Made by a program: the position numbers and the translations under genes
Origin: Leifsonia soli
Lineage (GTDB): Bacteria; Actinomycetota; Actinomycetes; Actinomycetales; Microbacteriaceae
Length of the DNA: 64,000 bases
Direction of reading: 5' to 3'
NCBI RefSeq assembly: GCF_013408745.1
Contig: NZ_JACCBJ010000001.1
Span: 3,038,001-3,102,000, forward strand
The notes under the pieces: generated by a model
Told to the model about the DNA's origin: nothing
Databases searched by the model: none
The model's input: the letters and a program-made list of their open reading frames with translations, nothing else
Shown here: in pieces, positions 1 to 7,857 of the stretch
Position numbering within the stretch: the stretch's first letter is position 1
Layout of the letters: every line of letters begins with the position of its first letter

Positions 1-1111
1 TTCGATCGTCAGCGAGGAGCTGACCGAGATCGTCGACCGCTTCGGCGACGACCGGCGCACCGAGATCATGTTCGGCTACGACGGCGACATGAGCGTCGAA
101 GACCTCATCCCCGAAGAGGAGATGGTGGTCACCGTCACGCGCGGCGGCTACATCAAGCGGACGCGGAGCGACAACTACCGCAGCCAGCACCGCGGCGGAA
201 AGGGCGTGAAGGGGGCGCAGCTGCGCGGCGAGGACGTGGTCGACCACTTCTTCGTGACCACGACGCACCACTGGCTCCTCTTCTTCACGAACAAGGGGCG
301 CGTGTACCGCGCCAAGGCGTACGAAGTGCAGGAGGCCGGCCGCGACGCCAAGGGCCAGCACGTCGCCAACCTGCTCGCCATGCAGCCGGATGAGGAGATC
401 GCCGAGATCCTCGACATCCGCGACTACCAGGCGGCCAAGTACCTGGTGCTCGCGACCCGCGACGGCCTGATCAAGAAGACCGCCCTCGAGGAGTACGACA
501 CCAACCGCACCGGCGGGATCATCGCGATCAAGCTGCGCGAGGACGACGAGCTCGTCTCCGCACTCCTGGTCGAAGAGGACTCCGACCTGTTGCTCGTCTC
601 CCGCAAGGGCATGTCGATCCGCTTCACGGCGTCCGACGAGGCGCTCCGACCGATGGGCCGGTCGACCTCGGGCGTCATCGGCATGCACTTCCGCGGCGAC
701 GACAGCCTGCTCGACGCGTCGGTCGTCTCCGACGAGGGCTACGTCTTCGTCGTCACCGAGGGCGGGTACGCCAAGCGCACCGCAGCAGACCAGTACCGCC
801 TGCAGAACCGCGGCGGTCTGGGCATCAAGGTGGCCAAACTCAGCGACGACCGGGGCGACCTGGTGGGTGCCCTCATCGTGGGCGAAGACGACGAGGTCCT
901 TGTGGTTCTTGCCAGCGGCAAGGTGGTACGCTCTGCCGTGGCCGAGGTACCAGCCAAGGGCCGCGACACCATGGGTGTCGTCTTCGCACGTTTCGCCGAG
1001 TCGGACAAGATCATCGCACTGGCGAAGAACACCGAGCGTGATCTCGAATCCTCCCTTCCCGCGGAGGACGCCGAGGCCGTCGGGAAGGATGAAACCGTAG
1101 ATGAGCAGTAG
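1..1111 (+). CDS. gyrA: DNA gyrase subunit A, C-terminal part (5' end outside window)
   Basis: The open frame enters the window at base 2 and ends at TAG 1109-1111. The visible part is the C-terminal beta-pinwheel that wraps DNA, with repeated blade motifs such as GGYIKRT, GGYAKRT and QNRGGLG. The GyrA box, seen as QHRGGKG, is the element gyrase needs to wrap DNA and introduce negative supercoils. The tail is acidic (ends ETVDEQ), as is common for GyrA. The catalytic tyrosine domain lies upstream of the window. The stop overlaps the next gene by 11 bp, so the two are probably co-transcribed and translationally coupled. The gene places the window a few kb from oriC in a typical actinobacterial chromosome. 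Confidence 0.97.
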   Translation, partial: SIVSEELTEIVDRFGDDRRTEIMFGYDGDMSVEDLIPEEEMVVTVTRGGYIKRTRSDNYRSQHRGGKGVKGAQLRGEDVVDHFFVTTTHHWLLFFTNKGRVYRAKAYEVQEAGRDAKGQHVANLLAMQPDEEIAEILDIRDYQAAKYLVLATRDGLIKKTALEEYDTNRTGGIIAIKLREDDELVSALLVEEDSDLLLVSRKGMSIRFTASDEALRPMGRSTSGVIGMHFRGDDSLLDASVVSDEGYVFVVTEGGYAKRTAADQYRLQNRGGLGIKVAKLSDDRGDLVGALIVGEDDEVLVVLASGKVVRSAVAEVPAKGRDTMGVVFARFAESDKIIALAKNTERDLESSLPAEDAEAVGKDETVDEQ

Positions 1112-1514
1112 CGTCGCCGAGAAGTTGGCCAAGAAGTCGTCCCGTCGACCCGCATCCGCCAAGCAGGTGCGGCTGAAGCTGGTGTACATCGACTTCTGGT
1201 CGACCGTGAAGCTGTCGTTCCTCGCCGGGATCTGCCTCGCGATCATCGCGATCGTCGGCACGTTCCTCATCTGGACGGTGCTCGACCGCACGGGCATCTT
1301 CGACCAGATCAACAGCCTGTTCAAGGACATCTCGGGCGCCGGCGGCAGCGACCTCCGGTCCATCCTGGGGCTGGGTCAGGTGATGGGCTTCTCGCTCATC
1401 GTGGCCATCCTCGACATCGTCGTGGTGACCGCTCTGGGCGCCGTGTTCGCGCTGCTCTACAACCTCTCGGTGAAGATCACCGGCGGTCTGCTGGTCGGTT
1501 TCACCAACAACTGA
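1101..1514 (+). CDS. DUF3566 membrane protein
   Basis: A 137-residue protein with a basic N-terminus ([16 protein letters not shown]) and two strongly hydrophobic segments, around residues 36-60 and 93-118. This is the DUF3566 layout. The family is found directly after gyrA in most Actinobacteria. Its function is unknown; the position suggests a housekeeping membrane role. It starts 11 bp inside the end of gyrA, which implies co-expression. No catalytic motif is visible. Confidence 0.9.
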   Translation: MSSSVAEKLAKKSSRRPASAKQVRLKLVYIDFWSTVKLSFLAGICLAIIAIVGTFLIWTVLDRTGIFDQINSLFKDISGAGGSDLRSILGLGQVMGFSLIVAILDIVVVTALGAVFALLYNLSVKITGGLLVGFTNN

Positions 1515-1564
1515 CCGATTTCGCAATGCTCGGGCAGATCGGGTAGTCTCGTATCTGCCCATTC

Positions 1565-1641
1565 GGGGATATAGCTCAGGCGGTTAGAGCGCTTCGCTGA
1601 TAACGAAGAGGTCCGAGGTTCAAGTCCTCGTATCCCCACCA
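1565..1641 (+). tRNA. tRNA-Ile (GAT)
   Basis: Full cloverleaf. The acceptor GGGGATA (1565-1571) pairs with TATCCCC (1631-1637). The anticodon loop CTGATAA reads GAT and the T-loop contains GGTTCAAGTCC. The 3' CCA is encoded (1639-1641). It lies 11 bp before tRNA-Ala, and the pair is probably one transcript. Confidence 0.96.
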
Positions 1642-1652
1642 TCACTTCTCAC

Positions 1653-1725
1653 GGGGCCTTAGCTCAGTTGGTAGAGCGCCTGCTTTGCAAGCAGGATGTC
1701 AGGAGTTCGAATCTCCTAGGCTCCA
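1653..1725 (+). tRNA. tRNA-Ala (TGC)
   Basis: Acceptor GGGGCCT (1653-1659) pairs with AGGCTCC (1718-1724) through one G-T pair. The anticodon TGC is at 1686-1688 and the T-arm has GGAGTTCGAATCTCC. The discriminator A is followed by CCC, so CCA is not encoded, unlike the neighbouring tRNA-Ile. Confidence 0.96.
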
Positions 1726-1745
1726 CCCTTACGGGTGTCCGTGGT

Positions 1746-2210
1746 TCATTCCGGCGGCGGCACGATCGTCCGCGTCGGGAACGGGCTCGAGTACGAGACG
1801 CTCGTCGTCACGCTGCCGAGTGTTCCGACGCGGCCGCTGATCTGCTCCAGGTGCCGCATGGAGGTCGCCACCACCTTGAGGATGAAGCAGTCGTCTCCCG
1901 TGACGTGGTGTGCCTCCACCACCTCCGGCAGTTCCGCGAGCAGATCGTGCAGCGGCGTGTACTGGCTGCTGGGGTAGCGCAGCCGGAGGTAGGCGAGGAT
2001 GCCGTAGCCCAGCCTCTCGGGGTCGAGGACCGCCCGGTAGCCCGTGATCACGCCGGCCTCTTCCAGTCGCCGTACGCGCTCGGCGACCGCGCTGTTCGAC
2101 ATGTGCACCGTGCGGGCGAGTTCGGCGATCGACTGCCTGCCGTCGCGTTGCAGCTCGGCGAGGATGCTGCGATCGGTGCTGTCGACGGCGAACGTGGATG
2201 TGACGGCCAT
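1746..2210 (-). CDS. Lrp/AsnC family transcription regulator
   Basis: 154 residues starting MAVTSTFAVDSTD. The N-terminal winged helix-turn-helix reads SIAELARTVHMSNSAVAERV and is followed by RLEEAGVITGY, the typical Lrp linker. The C-terminal RAM ligand domain runs from about residue 65 to 145. Family members sense amino acids and often control the divergent gene, here a rhodanese. I chose the ATG at 2210 because the family alignment begins there and a -10-like CAGAAT sits exactly 6 nt upstream, suggesting a leaderless message. A longer frame upstream has no family similarity. The effector is unknown. Confidence 0.88.
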   Translation of the reverse strand: MAVTSTFAVDSTDRSILAELQRDGRQSIAELARTVHMSNSAVAERVRRLEEAGVITGYRAVLDPERLGYGILAYLRLRYPSSQYTPLHDLLAELPEVVEAHHVTGDDCFILKVVATSMRHLEQISGRVGTLGSVTTSVSYSSPFPTRTIVPPPE

Positions 2211-2216
2211 GGCGTG

Positions 2217-2222
2217 ATTCTG
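2217..2222 (-). promoter_or_regulatory. -10 box of leaderless Lrp regulator gene
   Basis: On the minus strand CAGAAT is followed by 6 nt and the ATG of the Lrp gene, with no room for a Shine-Dalgarno sequence. The first base is off the TANNNT consensus. Confidence 0.45.
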
Positions 2223-2290
2223 CCATGAGATCGACGGCGGGACGGCTCCAAGGCCGTTGATCGCTCCTTCAGCCGAAGTCCGCATTTTCC

Positions 2291-2296
2291 TAGTCT
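2291..2296 (+). promoter_or_regulatory. -10 box of leaderless rhodanese gene
   Basis: TAGTCT ends exactly 6 nt before the ATG at 2303. A weak -35 candidate, TTCAGC (2268-2273), lies 17 nt upstream. Transcription would start at or next to the start codon. Confidence 0.55.
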
Positions 2297-2302
2297 CGAG
2301 GC

Positions 2303-2734
2303 ATGACGACAACCACTGCCGACGCCATCCAGCACTTCGCGGCGAAGCTCCGCTTCGAGACCGATCCGTCCGATGTCCATGCCGCGTTCGAGCGCGGTGA
2401 GCGCTTCGTCCTGGTGGACAGCCGCGCCGCTGTCGCGTGGGCTCAGGGGCGGGTGGCGGGGGCCGTGCATCTGCCGACCGCCCAGATCGACGAGCGTGCG
2501 TCCCAGCTGATCCCGCTCGACATGCCCGTCGTCGTCTACTGCTGGGGTCCGGGATGCAACGGGTCCACCCGAGCCGCCCTCGCGCTCAGCCGGCTCGGCT
2601 ACGAGGTGCGGGAGATGATCGGCGGTTACGAGTACTGGGTGCGGGAGGGACTGCCGACGGTGGACGACGCCGGTCCGCTCGAACGCTCGGTGGACCCGCT
2701 CACGGCGCCCCCGGGCATCGCCTGCGACTGCTGA
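2303..2734 (+). CDS. Rhodanese-like sulfurtransferase
   Basis: 143 residues with a single rhodanese domain. The substrate-side loop FVLVDSRAAVAWAQGRVAGAVHLP is typical, as is the active loop YCWGPGCNGSTRAA with the likely catalytic cysteine in YCWG. Such proteins carry sulfur as a persulfide; the acceptor is not known. A second cysteine lies in the loop and a CDC motif at the C-terminus, which could form a disulfide or bind metal. The gene is divergent from the Lrp regulator, which probably controls it. It appears leaderless. Confidence 0.9.
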   Translation: MTTTTADAIQHFAAKLRFETDPSDVHAAFERGERFVLVDSRAAVAWAQGRVAGAVHLPTAQIDERASQLIPLDMPVVVYCWGPGCNGSTRAALALSRLGYEVREMIGGYEYWVREGLPTVDDAGPLERSVDPLTAPPGIACDC

Positions 2735-2743
2735 TGCCTTCGG

Positions 2744-3607
2744 CTACTTGAGCAGCCGGGAGAGGACGCGGTCGGCCAGCGGCTTGCCGCCCGTCTGGCA
2801 CGTCGGGCAGTACTGGAAGGTCGAGTCGTGGAAGATGACCTGCCGGATGGTGTCTCCGCACACCGGGCAGGGCTGGCCGGTACGGCCGTGCACACGCAGA
2901 TTCGACTTCTTCTCGCTCTTCAGCTCGGACGCGGCCAGGCCGTCGGCGCGGGCCAGCGCCTCCCTCAGTGTGGACTGCATCGCTTCGTACAGCCGGGCGA
3001 CGTCGTCCGGCGGCATGCTGGCCGGCTTGTACGGCGACATCTTGGCGACGTGGAGGATCTCGTCGGAGTAGGCGTTCCCGATGCCCGCGATCAGCGACTG
3101 ATTGCGCAGGACGCCCTTGATCTGCGCCCGCCCCTGTCCACCGAGGATGCCCGCGAAGACCTCCTCGGTGAACGACGGGTCGAGCGGATCGGGGCCGAGA
3201 CGCTGGATGCCGGGAACATCGGCGGGATCGCGAACGACGTAGATGGCGAGGCTCTTCTTGGTGCCGGCCTCGGTGATGTCGAGCCCCGAGCCGTCGTCGA
3301 GGACAAGCCGCGCCGCGAGCGGGCCCTTGCCCAGACGCCCGGTGGAAGGCGGCGGAGGGGAATCGCGCCAGCGGAGCCACCCGGCACGGGCGAGGTGCAC
3401 CACGATGTGGAGCTCTCCCGCGGCGATGTCGAGGAACTTGCCGTGCCGGCTGACGCCGGAGATGGTCAGTCCGTGGAGGGCGTCGGCCGGAGGATCGAAG
3501 GTCTTCAGAGCCGAGAAGGCGGCGATGCTCAGACGGTCGATGACGCGCTGCTTCAGCCGGCCATTGAGGTCGGCGGCGAGGGCGGTGACTTCCGGCAGTT
3601 CGGGCAT
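2744..3607 (-). CDS. Formamidopyrimidine-DNA glycosylase / endonuclease VIII family protein
   Basis: 287 residues starting MPELPEV, the hallmark N-terminus in which Pro2 is the Schiff-base nucleophile and Glu3 is catalytic. The middle has the family helix IAGIGNAYSDEILH, matching the H2TH region, with a lysine at KKSNLRVHGR. The C-terminal zinc finger is CPVC...CPTC. These enzymes excise oxidised bases and nick the DNA. The helix-two-turn-helix reads closer to the actinobacterial Nei/Fpg2 group than to MutM, so I give no symbol. The gene converges with rhodanese across only 9 bp. Confidence 0.92.
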   Translation of the reverse strand: MPELPEVTALAADLNGRLKQRVIDRLSIAAFSALKTFDPPADALHGLTISGVSRHGKFLDIAAGELHIVVHLARAGWLRWRDSPPPPSTGRLGKGPLAARLVLDDGSGLDITEAGTKKSLAIYVVRDPADVPGIQRLGPDPLDPSFTEEVFAGILGGQGRAQIKGVLRNQSLIAGIGNAYSDEILHVAKMSPYKPASMPPDDVARLYEAMQSTLREALARADGLAASELKSEKKSNLRVHGRTGQPCPVCGDTIRQVIFHDSTFQYCPTCQTGGKPLADRVLSRLLK

Positions 3608-3643
3608 CACCCCTAGTCTGCCCGGGTCCTCCGACAATGGCAG

Positions 3644-3649
3644 TAGGTT
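3644..3649 (+). promoter_or_regulatory. -10 box of leaderless Nudix gene
   Basis: TAGGTT ends 6 nt before the GTG start at 3656. Confidence 0.5.
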
Positions 3650-3655
3650 GGTGCG

Positions 3656-4111
3656 GTGGATATCAGAGTCGCTGCATACGGTGTCATCGTCGACGGCGAT
3701 CGCATCCTTCTCGCCCACTGGAACGAGGGCGGCCGCTCCGGCTGGACGCTGCCGGGCGGCGGCATCGACCCGGGCGAGGACCCGGTGGATGCGGTGGTCC
3801 GCGAGATCGCGGAAGAGACCGGCTATCTCGCCGAGGCGGGCGAGCTGCTCGGAATCGACTCCAAGGTGATCCCCGGCGAGCACCGCTTCGTACCGGATGC
3901 CGGACCGATGCACGCGCTCCGGATCGTCTACCGGGCCAGGGTCGTGGGCGGGTCGCTCACGAACGAGCTCGACGGCACGACGGACGAGGCCGCGTGGTTC
4001 CCCCTCGACCGCATCCCGAGCCGTCGGGTCGAGCTCGTCGACACCGCGCTGGGGATGGCCGGGCTGGGAGCGGTCGGGCTCGGAACGGCGGGGGCGGGCG
4101 ACGGCCGCTAG
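3656..4111 (+). CDS. Nudix hydrolase
   Basis: 151 residues from a GTG start. A complete Nudix box is visible at about residues 37-59: GG-x5-E-x7-REIAEETGY, matching GX5EX7REUXEEXGU. The catalytic glutamates that bind Mg2+ are intact. The enzyme should hydrolyse a nucleoside diphosphate linked to another group; the substrate cannot be read from sequence. The last residues are a glycine/alanine-rich tail. Its stop overlaps the stop of the convergent PspC gene by 3 bp. The GTG is supported by a -10 hexamer 6 nt upstream. Confidence 0.92.
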   Translation: MDIRVAAYGVIVDGDRILLAHWNEGGRSGWTLPGGGIDPGEDPVDAVVREIAEETGYLAEAGELLGIDSKVIPGEHRFVPDAGPMHALRIVYRARVVGGSLTNELDGTTDEAAWFPLDRIPSRRVELVDTALGMAGLGAVGLGTAGAGDGR

Positions 4112-4311
4112 ACCGTCGCCGTTCCGCGTGCCTGCTCGCCGGGGATGACGATCCACATCACCAGGTAGGCGATGAACTGCGGGCCCGGCAGCAGGCACGA
4201 CAGCAGGAACAGGACGCGGACCGTCCACGGCCGGAGGCCGAAGCGGTTCGCCAGGCCGGCGCACACGCCGGCGATCACACGGCCATCACGGGGACGCATC
4301 AGAGTGCTCAT
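4108..4311 (-). CDS. PspC-domain small membrane protein
   Basis: 67 residues if started at MSTLMRPRDG. The core RPRDGRVIAGVCAGLANRFGL is the PspC signature, followed by one hydrophobic helix pair, VRVLFLLSCLLPGP and FIAYLVMWIVIP. PspC proteins sit in the inner membrane and take part in envelope-stress sensing in some bacteria. Here the domain stands alone, so the role is uncertain. An upstream start at 4338 is open but adds residues outside the family. Confidence 0.85.
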   Translation of the reverse strand: MSTLMRPRDGRVIAGVCAGLANRFGLRPWTVRVLFLLSCLLPGPQFIAYLVMWIVIPGEQARGTATV

Positions 4312-4386
4312 GCATCCCAGACTCGCAGCGGCGCGCACGCCGCACCATCGGGGTAACCCCCGAACAGACCCTGATCCGGGTCGGCG

Positions 4387-4971
4387 CTACTGCTGCGGAG
4401 CCTCGGCAGCCGGAGTCGCGGGCGTCGACGGCGTGGTGGGCTCCTCATCGGCGACCCACAGCTCGTCGTCTGCGCGGAAGGTCTGCCAGACGGCGTACAG
4501 CAGACCGACGGCCGCGACGATGCCGAGACCGATCGCGATCACGCCACCGGCGCCAGGGCCGGACTTCTGTGCGGGAGCCTTCGGCTTCTTCGAGAGCTCC
4601 TTGCCCGCCTTCGTGAAGTCGCCGGCGAAAGCGGCCGCACGGGCTGCTCGAGCGTGGTCGACCACCGAGAGCGCGGTGCCGACGGCCGTGCCCACCGCGG
4701 GGATGACGTCGTTCACCACGCGCTGCCGTGCCTGGCCGGCGTAGTGGGTCGCCGTCTCCTTCGCGGTGTGGGCCGCCGGACGCACGTACTGGTCGTAACC
4801 GTCACGGACGCGCGGCGCGATCTCCTCACGCGTGTAGTAGGCCGCCTGCTTACGCGCCTCGGCAGCGAGGGCGTTGGCGTTGGCCAGAACCTCCTGCTGC
4901 TGAGTCCACAGGTCCTCGGCTCCGCTGCGCAGTCGCTTGAGCTCCTTCTTGCGCTTCCGTGTCAGGCTCAT
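4387..4971 (-). CDS. Hypothetical protein with one C-terminal membrane helix
   Basis: 194 residues starting MSLTRKRKKELKRL. The start is fixed by GGAGGA about 5 nt upstream. The N-terminal two thirds are charged and helical (KKELKRLRSGAEDLW, QQQEVLANANALAAEARKQ) with features of a DNA- or envelope-associated coiled coil. One membrane helix, VIAIGLGIVAAVGLLYAVW, is followed by an acidic and Thr/Pro-rich tail. No known catalytic motif. Similar proteins occur beside ppiA in Microbacteriaceae. Function unknown. Confidence 0.8.
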   Translation of the reverse strand: MSLTRKRKKELKRLRSGAEDLWTQQQEVLANANALAAEARKQAAYYTREEIAPRVRDGYDQYVRPAAHTAKETATHYAGQARQRVVNDVIPAVGTAVGTALSVVDHARAARAAAFAGDFTKAGKELSKKPKAPAQKSGPGAGGVIAIGLGIVAAVGLLYAVWQTFRADDELWVADEEPTTPSTPATPAAEAPQQ

Positions 4972-5092
4972 CTGTTCCTCCGTTGGTCGGGGTGGCGACT
5001 GACTCCATCTTGCCACCGAAAGGGCTGGGGATGGCCCGAGAGGTCTCGAGCCCGCCCAAGTCAGCTGTACGCGCTGTGCAAGAATTGGTGCC

Positions 5093-5632
5093 ATGTCTAA
5101 GCACACCGCTGTCGCCACGCTCCACACTAACTACGGAGACATCAAGGTCAACCTCTTCGGCAACCACGCGCCGAAGACGGTGCGGAACTTCGTCGGGCTG
5201 GCGACGGGCGAGATCGAGTGGACGCACCCCGCCACGGGAGAGAAGTCCAAGACTCCTCTCTACGACGGCGTGGTCTTCCACCGCATCATCCCGGGCTTCA
5301 TGATCCAGGGCGGCGACCCGCTCGGCCAGGGCGTCGGCGGACCGGGCTACCAGTTCGACGACGAGATCAGCCCCGACCTCGACTTCACGCAGCCGTACAT
5401 CCTCGCGATGGCCAACGCCGGCATCCAGGGCGGCCGAGGCACCAACGGCTCGCAGTTCTTCATCACCGTCGCGCCGACCACGTGGCTGCAGGGCAAGCAC
5501 ACCATCTTCGGCGAGGTCGCCGACGACGCCTCCCGCAAGATCGTCGACAAGCTGGCCGAGGTTCCCACGGACGCCCGGGACCGGCCGCTCGACGACGTCG
5601 TGATCGAGTCGATCGACATCGAGCAGGTCTGA
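5093..5632 (+). CDS. ppiA: Peptidyl-prolyl cis-trans isomerase (cyclophilin)
   Basis: 179 residues with all key cyclophilin elements: FHRIIPGFMIQGGD (catalytic Arg, Phe and Gln), GSQFFIT, and the loop around WLQGKHTIFGEV. It lacks a signal peptide, so it acts in the cytoplasm as a foldase. Cyclophilin at this place after gyrA is standard in Actinobacteria. An AAGAAT hexamer ends 7 nt before the ATG, a weak leaderless candidate. Confidence 0.95.
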   Translation: MSKHTAVATLHTNYGDIKVNLFGNHAPKTVRNFVGLATGEIEWTHPATGEKSKTPLYDGVVFHRIIPGFMIQGGDPLGQGVGGPGYQFDDEISPDLDFTQPYILAMANAGIQGGRGTNGSQFFITVAPTTWLQGKHTIFGEVADDASRKIVDKLAEVPTDARDRPLDDVVIESIDIEQV

Positions 5633-5655
5633 GGAAGGACGGGCGAGCACGAAAC

Positions 5656-6513
5656 ATGACTCAGCCCGTCGACGCACGCGCGAACTTCTGTTACCGGCAC
5701 CCCGACCGGCAGAGCTATGTGCTCTGCCAGCGCTGCGGCCGGACGATCTGCGGTGAATGCCAGACCCCGGCCGCGGTCGGGGTCGTCTGCCCGGAGTGCA
5801 TGGCGCAGCAGCGTGCCACCCATCCGCGCACCAAGCCCGCGTGGGTGACCCGGCTCACCGGCTCCGGAGCTCCGGTCGTCACGTACGCGATCATCGCGGT
5901 CTGCGTGGTCGTCTTCATCGTCCAGACTCTGGGGTCGCTGCTCGGCCTGCCGGTGAATTCCGCACTGGTGTACGCCGGGGCGTACTCGTACCCGGGCGGC
6001 ACATTCGGCGTCGGCTTCGAGCCGTGGCGGATGTTCACGAGCGTGTTCGCGCACGCCAACATCATCCACATCGCGCTGAACATGTACACGCTGTTCGTGT
6101 TCGGCATGGCCCTGGAGCCTCTGCTCGGCCGAGCGCGCTATCTCACGTTGTTCCTGATCAGCGGATTCGCCGGATCGCTGGGCGTACTGCTGCTGGCATC
6201 GCCGGTGCAGCCCGTCCTCGGCGCCTCCGGCGCCATCTTCGGCCTGTTCGGGGCCTTCTTCATCATCCAGCGCCGCCTGGGCGGCAGTGCGACGCAGATG
6301 CTCGTCCTGCTCGCGATCAACCTCGGCATCGGCTTCCTGCCCGGGTTCAACATCGCGTGGCAGGCCCACGTCGGTGGCCTGATCGGTGGCCTCCTGGTCG
6401 GGCTGATCTATGTGGAGACCCGGCAGCCGCAGCGTCGGCGCTGGCAGCTGCCCCTGCTGGTCCTGCTCTGCGTCATCTTCGTCGCGATCAGCCTCATCCA
6501 CTTCTTCGTGTAA
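5656..6513 (+). CDS. Rhomboid-family intramembrane serine protease with N-terminal zinc-binding domain
   Basis: 285 residues starting MTQPVDARANFCYRHP. The first 50 residues contain C/H pairs (CYRHPDRQSYVLCQRCGRTICGEC, then CPEC), a B-box-like zinc module. After that come six or seven membrane segments. The catalytic serine is in GASGAIFGLFGAFF and the histidine in WQAHVGGLIGG, together the rhomboid Ser-His dyad. The HxxxN-like element is seen in NIIHIALNMYTLFVFG. It starts 23 bp after the cyclophilin and is probably co-transcribed. Substrates are unknown. Confidence 0.93.
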   Translation: MTQPVDARANFCYRHPDRQSYVLCQRCGRTICGECQTPAAVGVVCPECMAQQRATHPRTKPAWVTRLTGSGAPVVTYAIIAVCVVVFIVQTLGSLLGLPVNSALVYAGAYSYPGGTFGVGFEPWRMFTSVFAHANIIHIALNMYTLFVFGMALEPLLGRARYLTLFLISGFAGSLGVLLLASPVQPVLGASGAIFGLFGAFFIIQRRLGGSATQMLVLLAINLGIGFLPGFNIAWQAHVGGLIGGLLVGLIYVETRQPQRRRWQLPLLVLLCVIFVAISLIHFFV

Positions 6514-6569
6514 TTCCCCACACGGCGTGGATAAGTTATCCACAGGCTTATTAACACTGTGGGGAATTA
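6511..6569. repeat. Inverted repeat around the DnaA-box palindrome
   Basis: TAATTCCCCACA (6511-6522) and TGTGGGGAATTA (6558-6569) are perfect 12-bp inverted copies enclosing the 17-bp palindrome. The left arm includes the last bases of the rhomboid gene stop. Confidence 0.7.
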
Positions 6570-6604
6570 CACGCCTGTAACTCTCCACAGGCTTATTAAC
6601 ACTG
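6540..6604. repeat. Two direct copies of a 20-bp repeat
   Basis: CCACAGGCTTATTAACACTG occurs at 6540-6559 and again at 6585-6604, 45 bp apart. Both copies include a TCCACA DnaA-box half followed by an AT-rich stretch. Confidence 0.85.
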
Positions 6605-6672
6605 GGGAAATCCCGGCCGAACGAACGGCAACTGTTCACAGGGACCCTGTGGAGAACTGTGGAAAACACGAA

Positions 6673-6700
6673 GCCCGGGGCGGCTGACGCCGTCCCGGGC
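6673..6700 (-). terminator. Hairpin downstream of crgA
   Basis: A 12-bp stem (6673-6684 with 6689-6700, one G-T pair) and loop TGAC. On the minus strand it is followed by TTCGTGTTTTCC. It fits a terminator for crgA and could also stop rhomboid transcription. Confidence 0.65.
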
Positions 6701-6724
6701 CCGGAAGACACGGAGAGTCGCGGG

Positions 6725-6985
6725 CTACCGCCAGCGCGTGGTCATCAGGAAGCCGATGAACGCGATGCCGAAGCCGACGAGGATGTTCCACGCGCCGAGC
6801 GCGGGGATCGGGTACTGATTCTGGCTGACGTAGAAGACGATGATCCAGATCAGGCCCAGCAGCATGAAGCCGAACATGACCGGCTTGAACCAGACGGGGT
6901 TCGGGGCCTCTTCGCCGGATGCCGCGGCGCTGCGCTCTGCGCGCACGGGGCGCTCGGTTCTGGTCTTGGACTTGCTGCGTGCCAT
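6725..6985 (-). CDS. crgA: Cell division protein CrgA
   Basis: 86 residues: a basic N-terminus (MARSKSKTRTERP), then two membrane helices (about residues 35-53 and 67-82) joined by the short loop SQNQYPIPALGAW, the CrgA/UPF0233 pattern. CrgA is an actinobacterial divisome protein that recruits or stabilises FtsZ-ring and peptidoglycan factors such as PbpA and RodA. The position close to the pbpA-rodA operon is conserved. TACACT lies 8 nt before the start. Confidence 0.93.
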   Translation of the reverse strand: MARSKSKTRTERPVRAERSAAASGEEAPNPVWFKPVMFGFMLLGLIWIIVFYVSQNQYPIPALGAWNILVGFGIAFIGFLMTTRWR

Positions 6986-7045
6986 AGCACCACAGTGTAG
7001 CGGGCAAGCTCCGGAGGACGCTGATGCCCCCGAACGGGGGAGGCC

Positions 7046-7054
7046 TGTGGACAA
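7046..7054 (-). promoter_or_regulatory. Additional DnaA-box-like site TTGTCCACA
   Basis: The minus strand reads TTGTCCACA, the form typical for high-GC Actinobacteria, in the short gap between crgA and the sortase gene. Confidence 0.4.
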
Positions 7055-7080
7055 CCACGAGGATTCCCAGCGACAGTCCC

Positions 7081-7086
7081 TAGAAT
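7081..7086 (+). promoter_or_regulatory. -10 box of leaderless sortase gene
   Basis: TAGAAT is followed by 7 nt and the GTG start at 7094. Confidence 0.55.
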
Positions 7087-7093
7087 CGGCGAC

Positions 7094-7855
7094 GTGACCA
7101 CCCCTCGCAGGCGCGCCGCTCGGCCGCACCGCCGACCCACCGTGCTCGGTGTCATCGGCGAGCTCCTGGTCACCGCCGGCGTGCTGGTCCTGCTCTTCCT
7201 CGGCTGGCAGGTCTGGTGGAACAACCTCGTTCTGGCCGGGCAGCAGACGAACGCGGCAGCCCAGCAGAGCCAGAAGTGGATCGACGACGCCCTCAAGGCG
7301 CCGAAGCCCGCCCCCGACACGTCCACTGCCCAAGTCGACCCGCCCGTGATGGCGAAGCCCGCTCCGTACCAGCCGTTCGCGGTCATGTACGTGCCCCGGC
7401 TCGGCGCCGACTGGAAGCGCACCATCCGGCAGACCGTCGACGTCGAGCGCGTCCTGAACAGCTACACGGCGGGCGTCGGCCACTACATCGACACGCAGCT
7501 TCCCGGCCAGGTCGGCAACTTCGCCGTGGCCGGTCACGATTCGGGGTGGGGCAACACCTTCATCGACCTCTCGAAGCTGCACATCGGCGACCGCATCTAC
7601 GTGCAGACCGCCGACGGCTGGTACACCTACGTCTTCCGCAACTTCGAGTATGTCCAGCCATCGGCCGTGCAGGTGCTGCTGCCCGTTCCTCGGCAGCCGC
7701 AGGCCACCCCGACCGAACGACTGATGACCATCACGACCTGCAACCCCCCGTTCCACGCGGGGGAGCGGCTCATCGCGTACAACGTCTTCCAGTCGTACGC
7801 GCCGCCGCAGGACGTTCCGAGCGAGATCGCTGCCGCGGTCGGGCAGGGAGGCTGA
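7094..7855 (+). CDS. Class E sortase
   Basis: 253 residues from a GTG start. A basic N-terminus and one membrane helix (about residues 17-40) anchor it with the catalytic domain outside. The triad is His148 in VAGHDSGWG, Cys216 in TITTCNP and Arg225 in GERLIAY. The order and the TITTC motif are those of class E (SrtE) sortases, which join proteins to the actinobacterial cell wall, usually at LAxTG motifs. No sorting substrate is encoded nearby. A small membrane protein and a pabA-like gene follow directly and are likely in the same transcript. Confidence 0.93.
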   Translation: MTTPRRRAARPHRRPTVLGVIGELLVTAGVLVLLFLGWQVWWNNLVLAGQQTNAAAQQSQKWIDDALKAPKPAPDTSTAQVDPPVMAKPAPYQPFAVMYVPRLGADWKRTIRQTVDVERVLNSYTAGVGHYIDTQLPGQVGNFAVAGHDSGWGNTFIDLSKLHIGDRIYVQTADGWYTYVFRNFEYVQPSAVQVLLPVPRQPQATPTERLMTITTCNPPFHAGERLIAYNVFQSYAPPQDVPSEIAAAVGQGG

Positions 7856-7857
7856 TC

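Larger units (their letters stand above)
6511..6666. promoter_or_regulatory. Cluster of DnaA-box-like 9-mers
   Basis: The space between rhomboid and crgA holds one perfect DnaA box, TTATCCACA (6536-6544). It also holds TTATCCACG on the other strand (6526-6534), TTCTCCACA (minus, 6648-6656) and TTTTCCACA (minus, 6658-6666). Weaker forms are at 6514-6522, 6558-6566 and 6581-6589. The first two form the palindrome GTGGATAAGTTATCCAC (6527-6543). The last two strong boxes are 10 bp apart, on one face of the helix. The stretch is AT-rich for this genome. It is inferred to be a DnaA-binding locus outside oriC. Confidence 0.6.
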
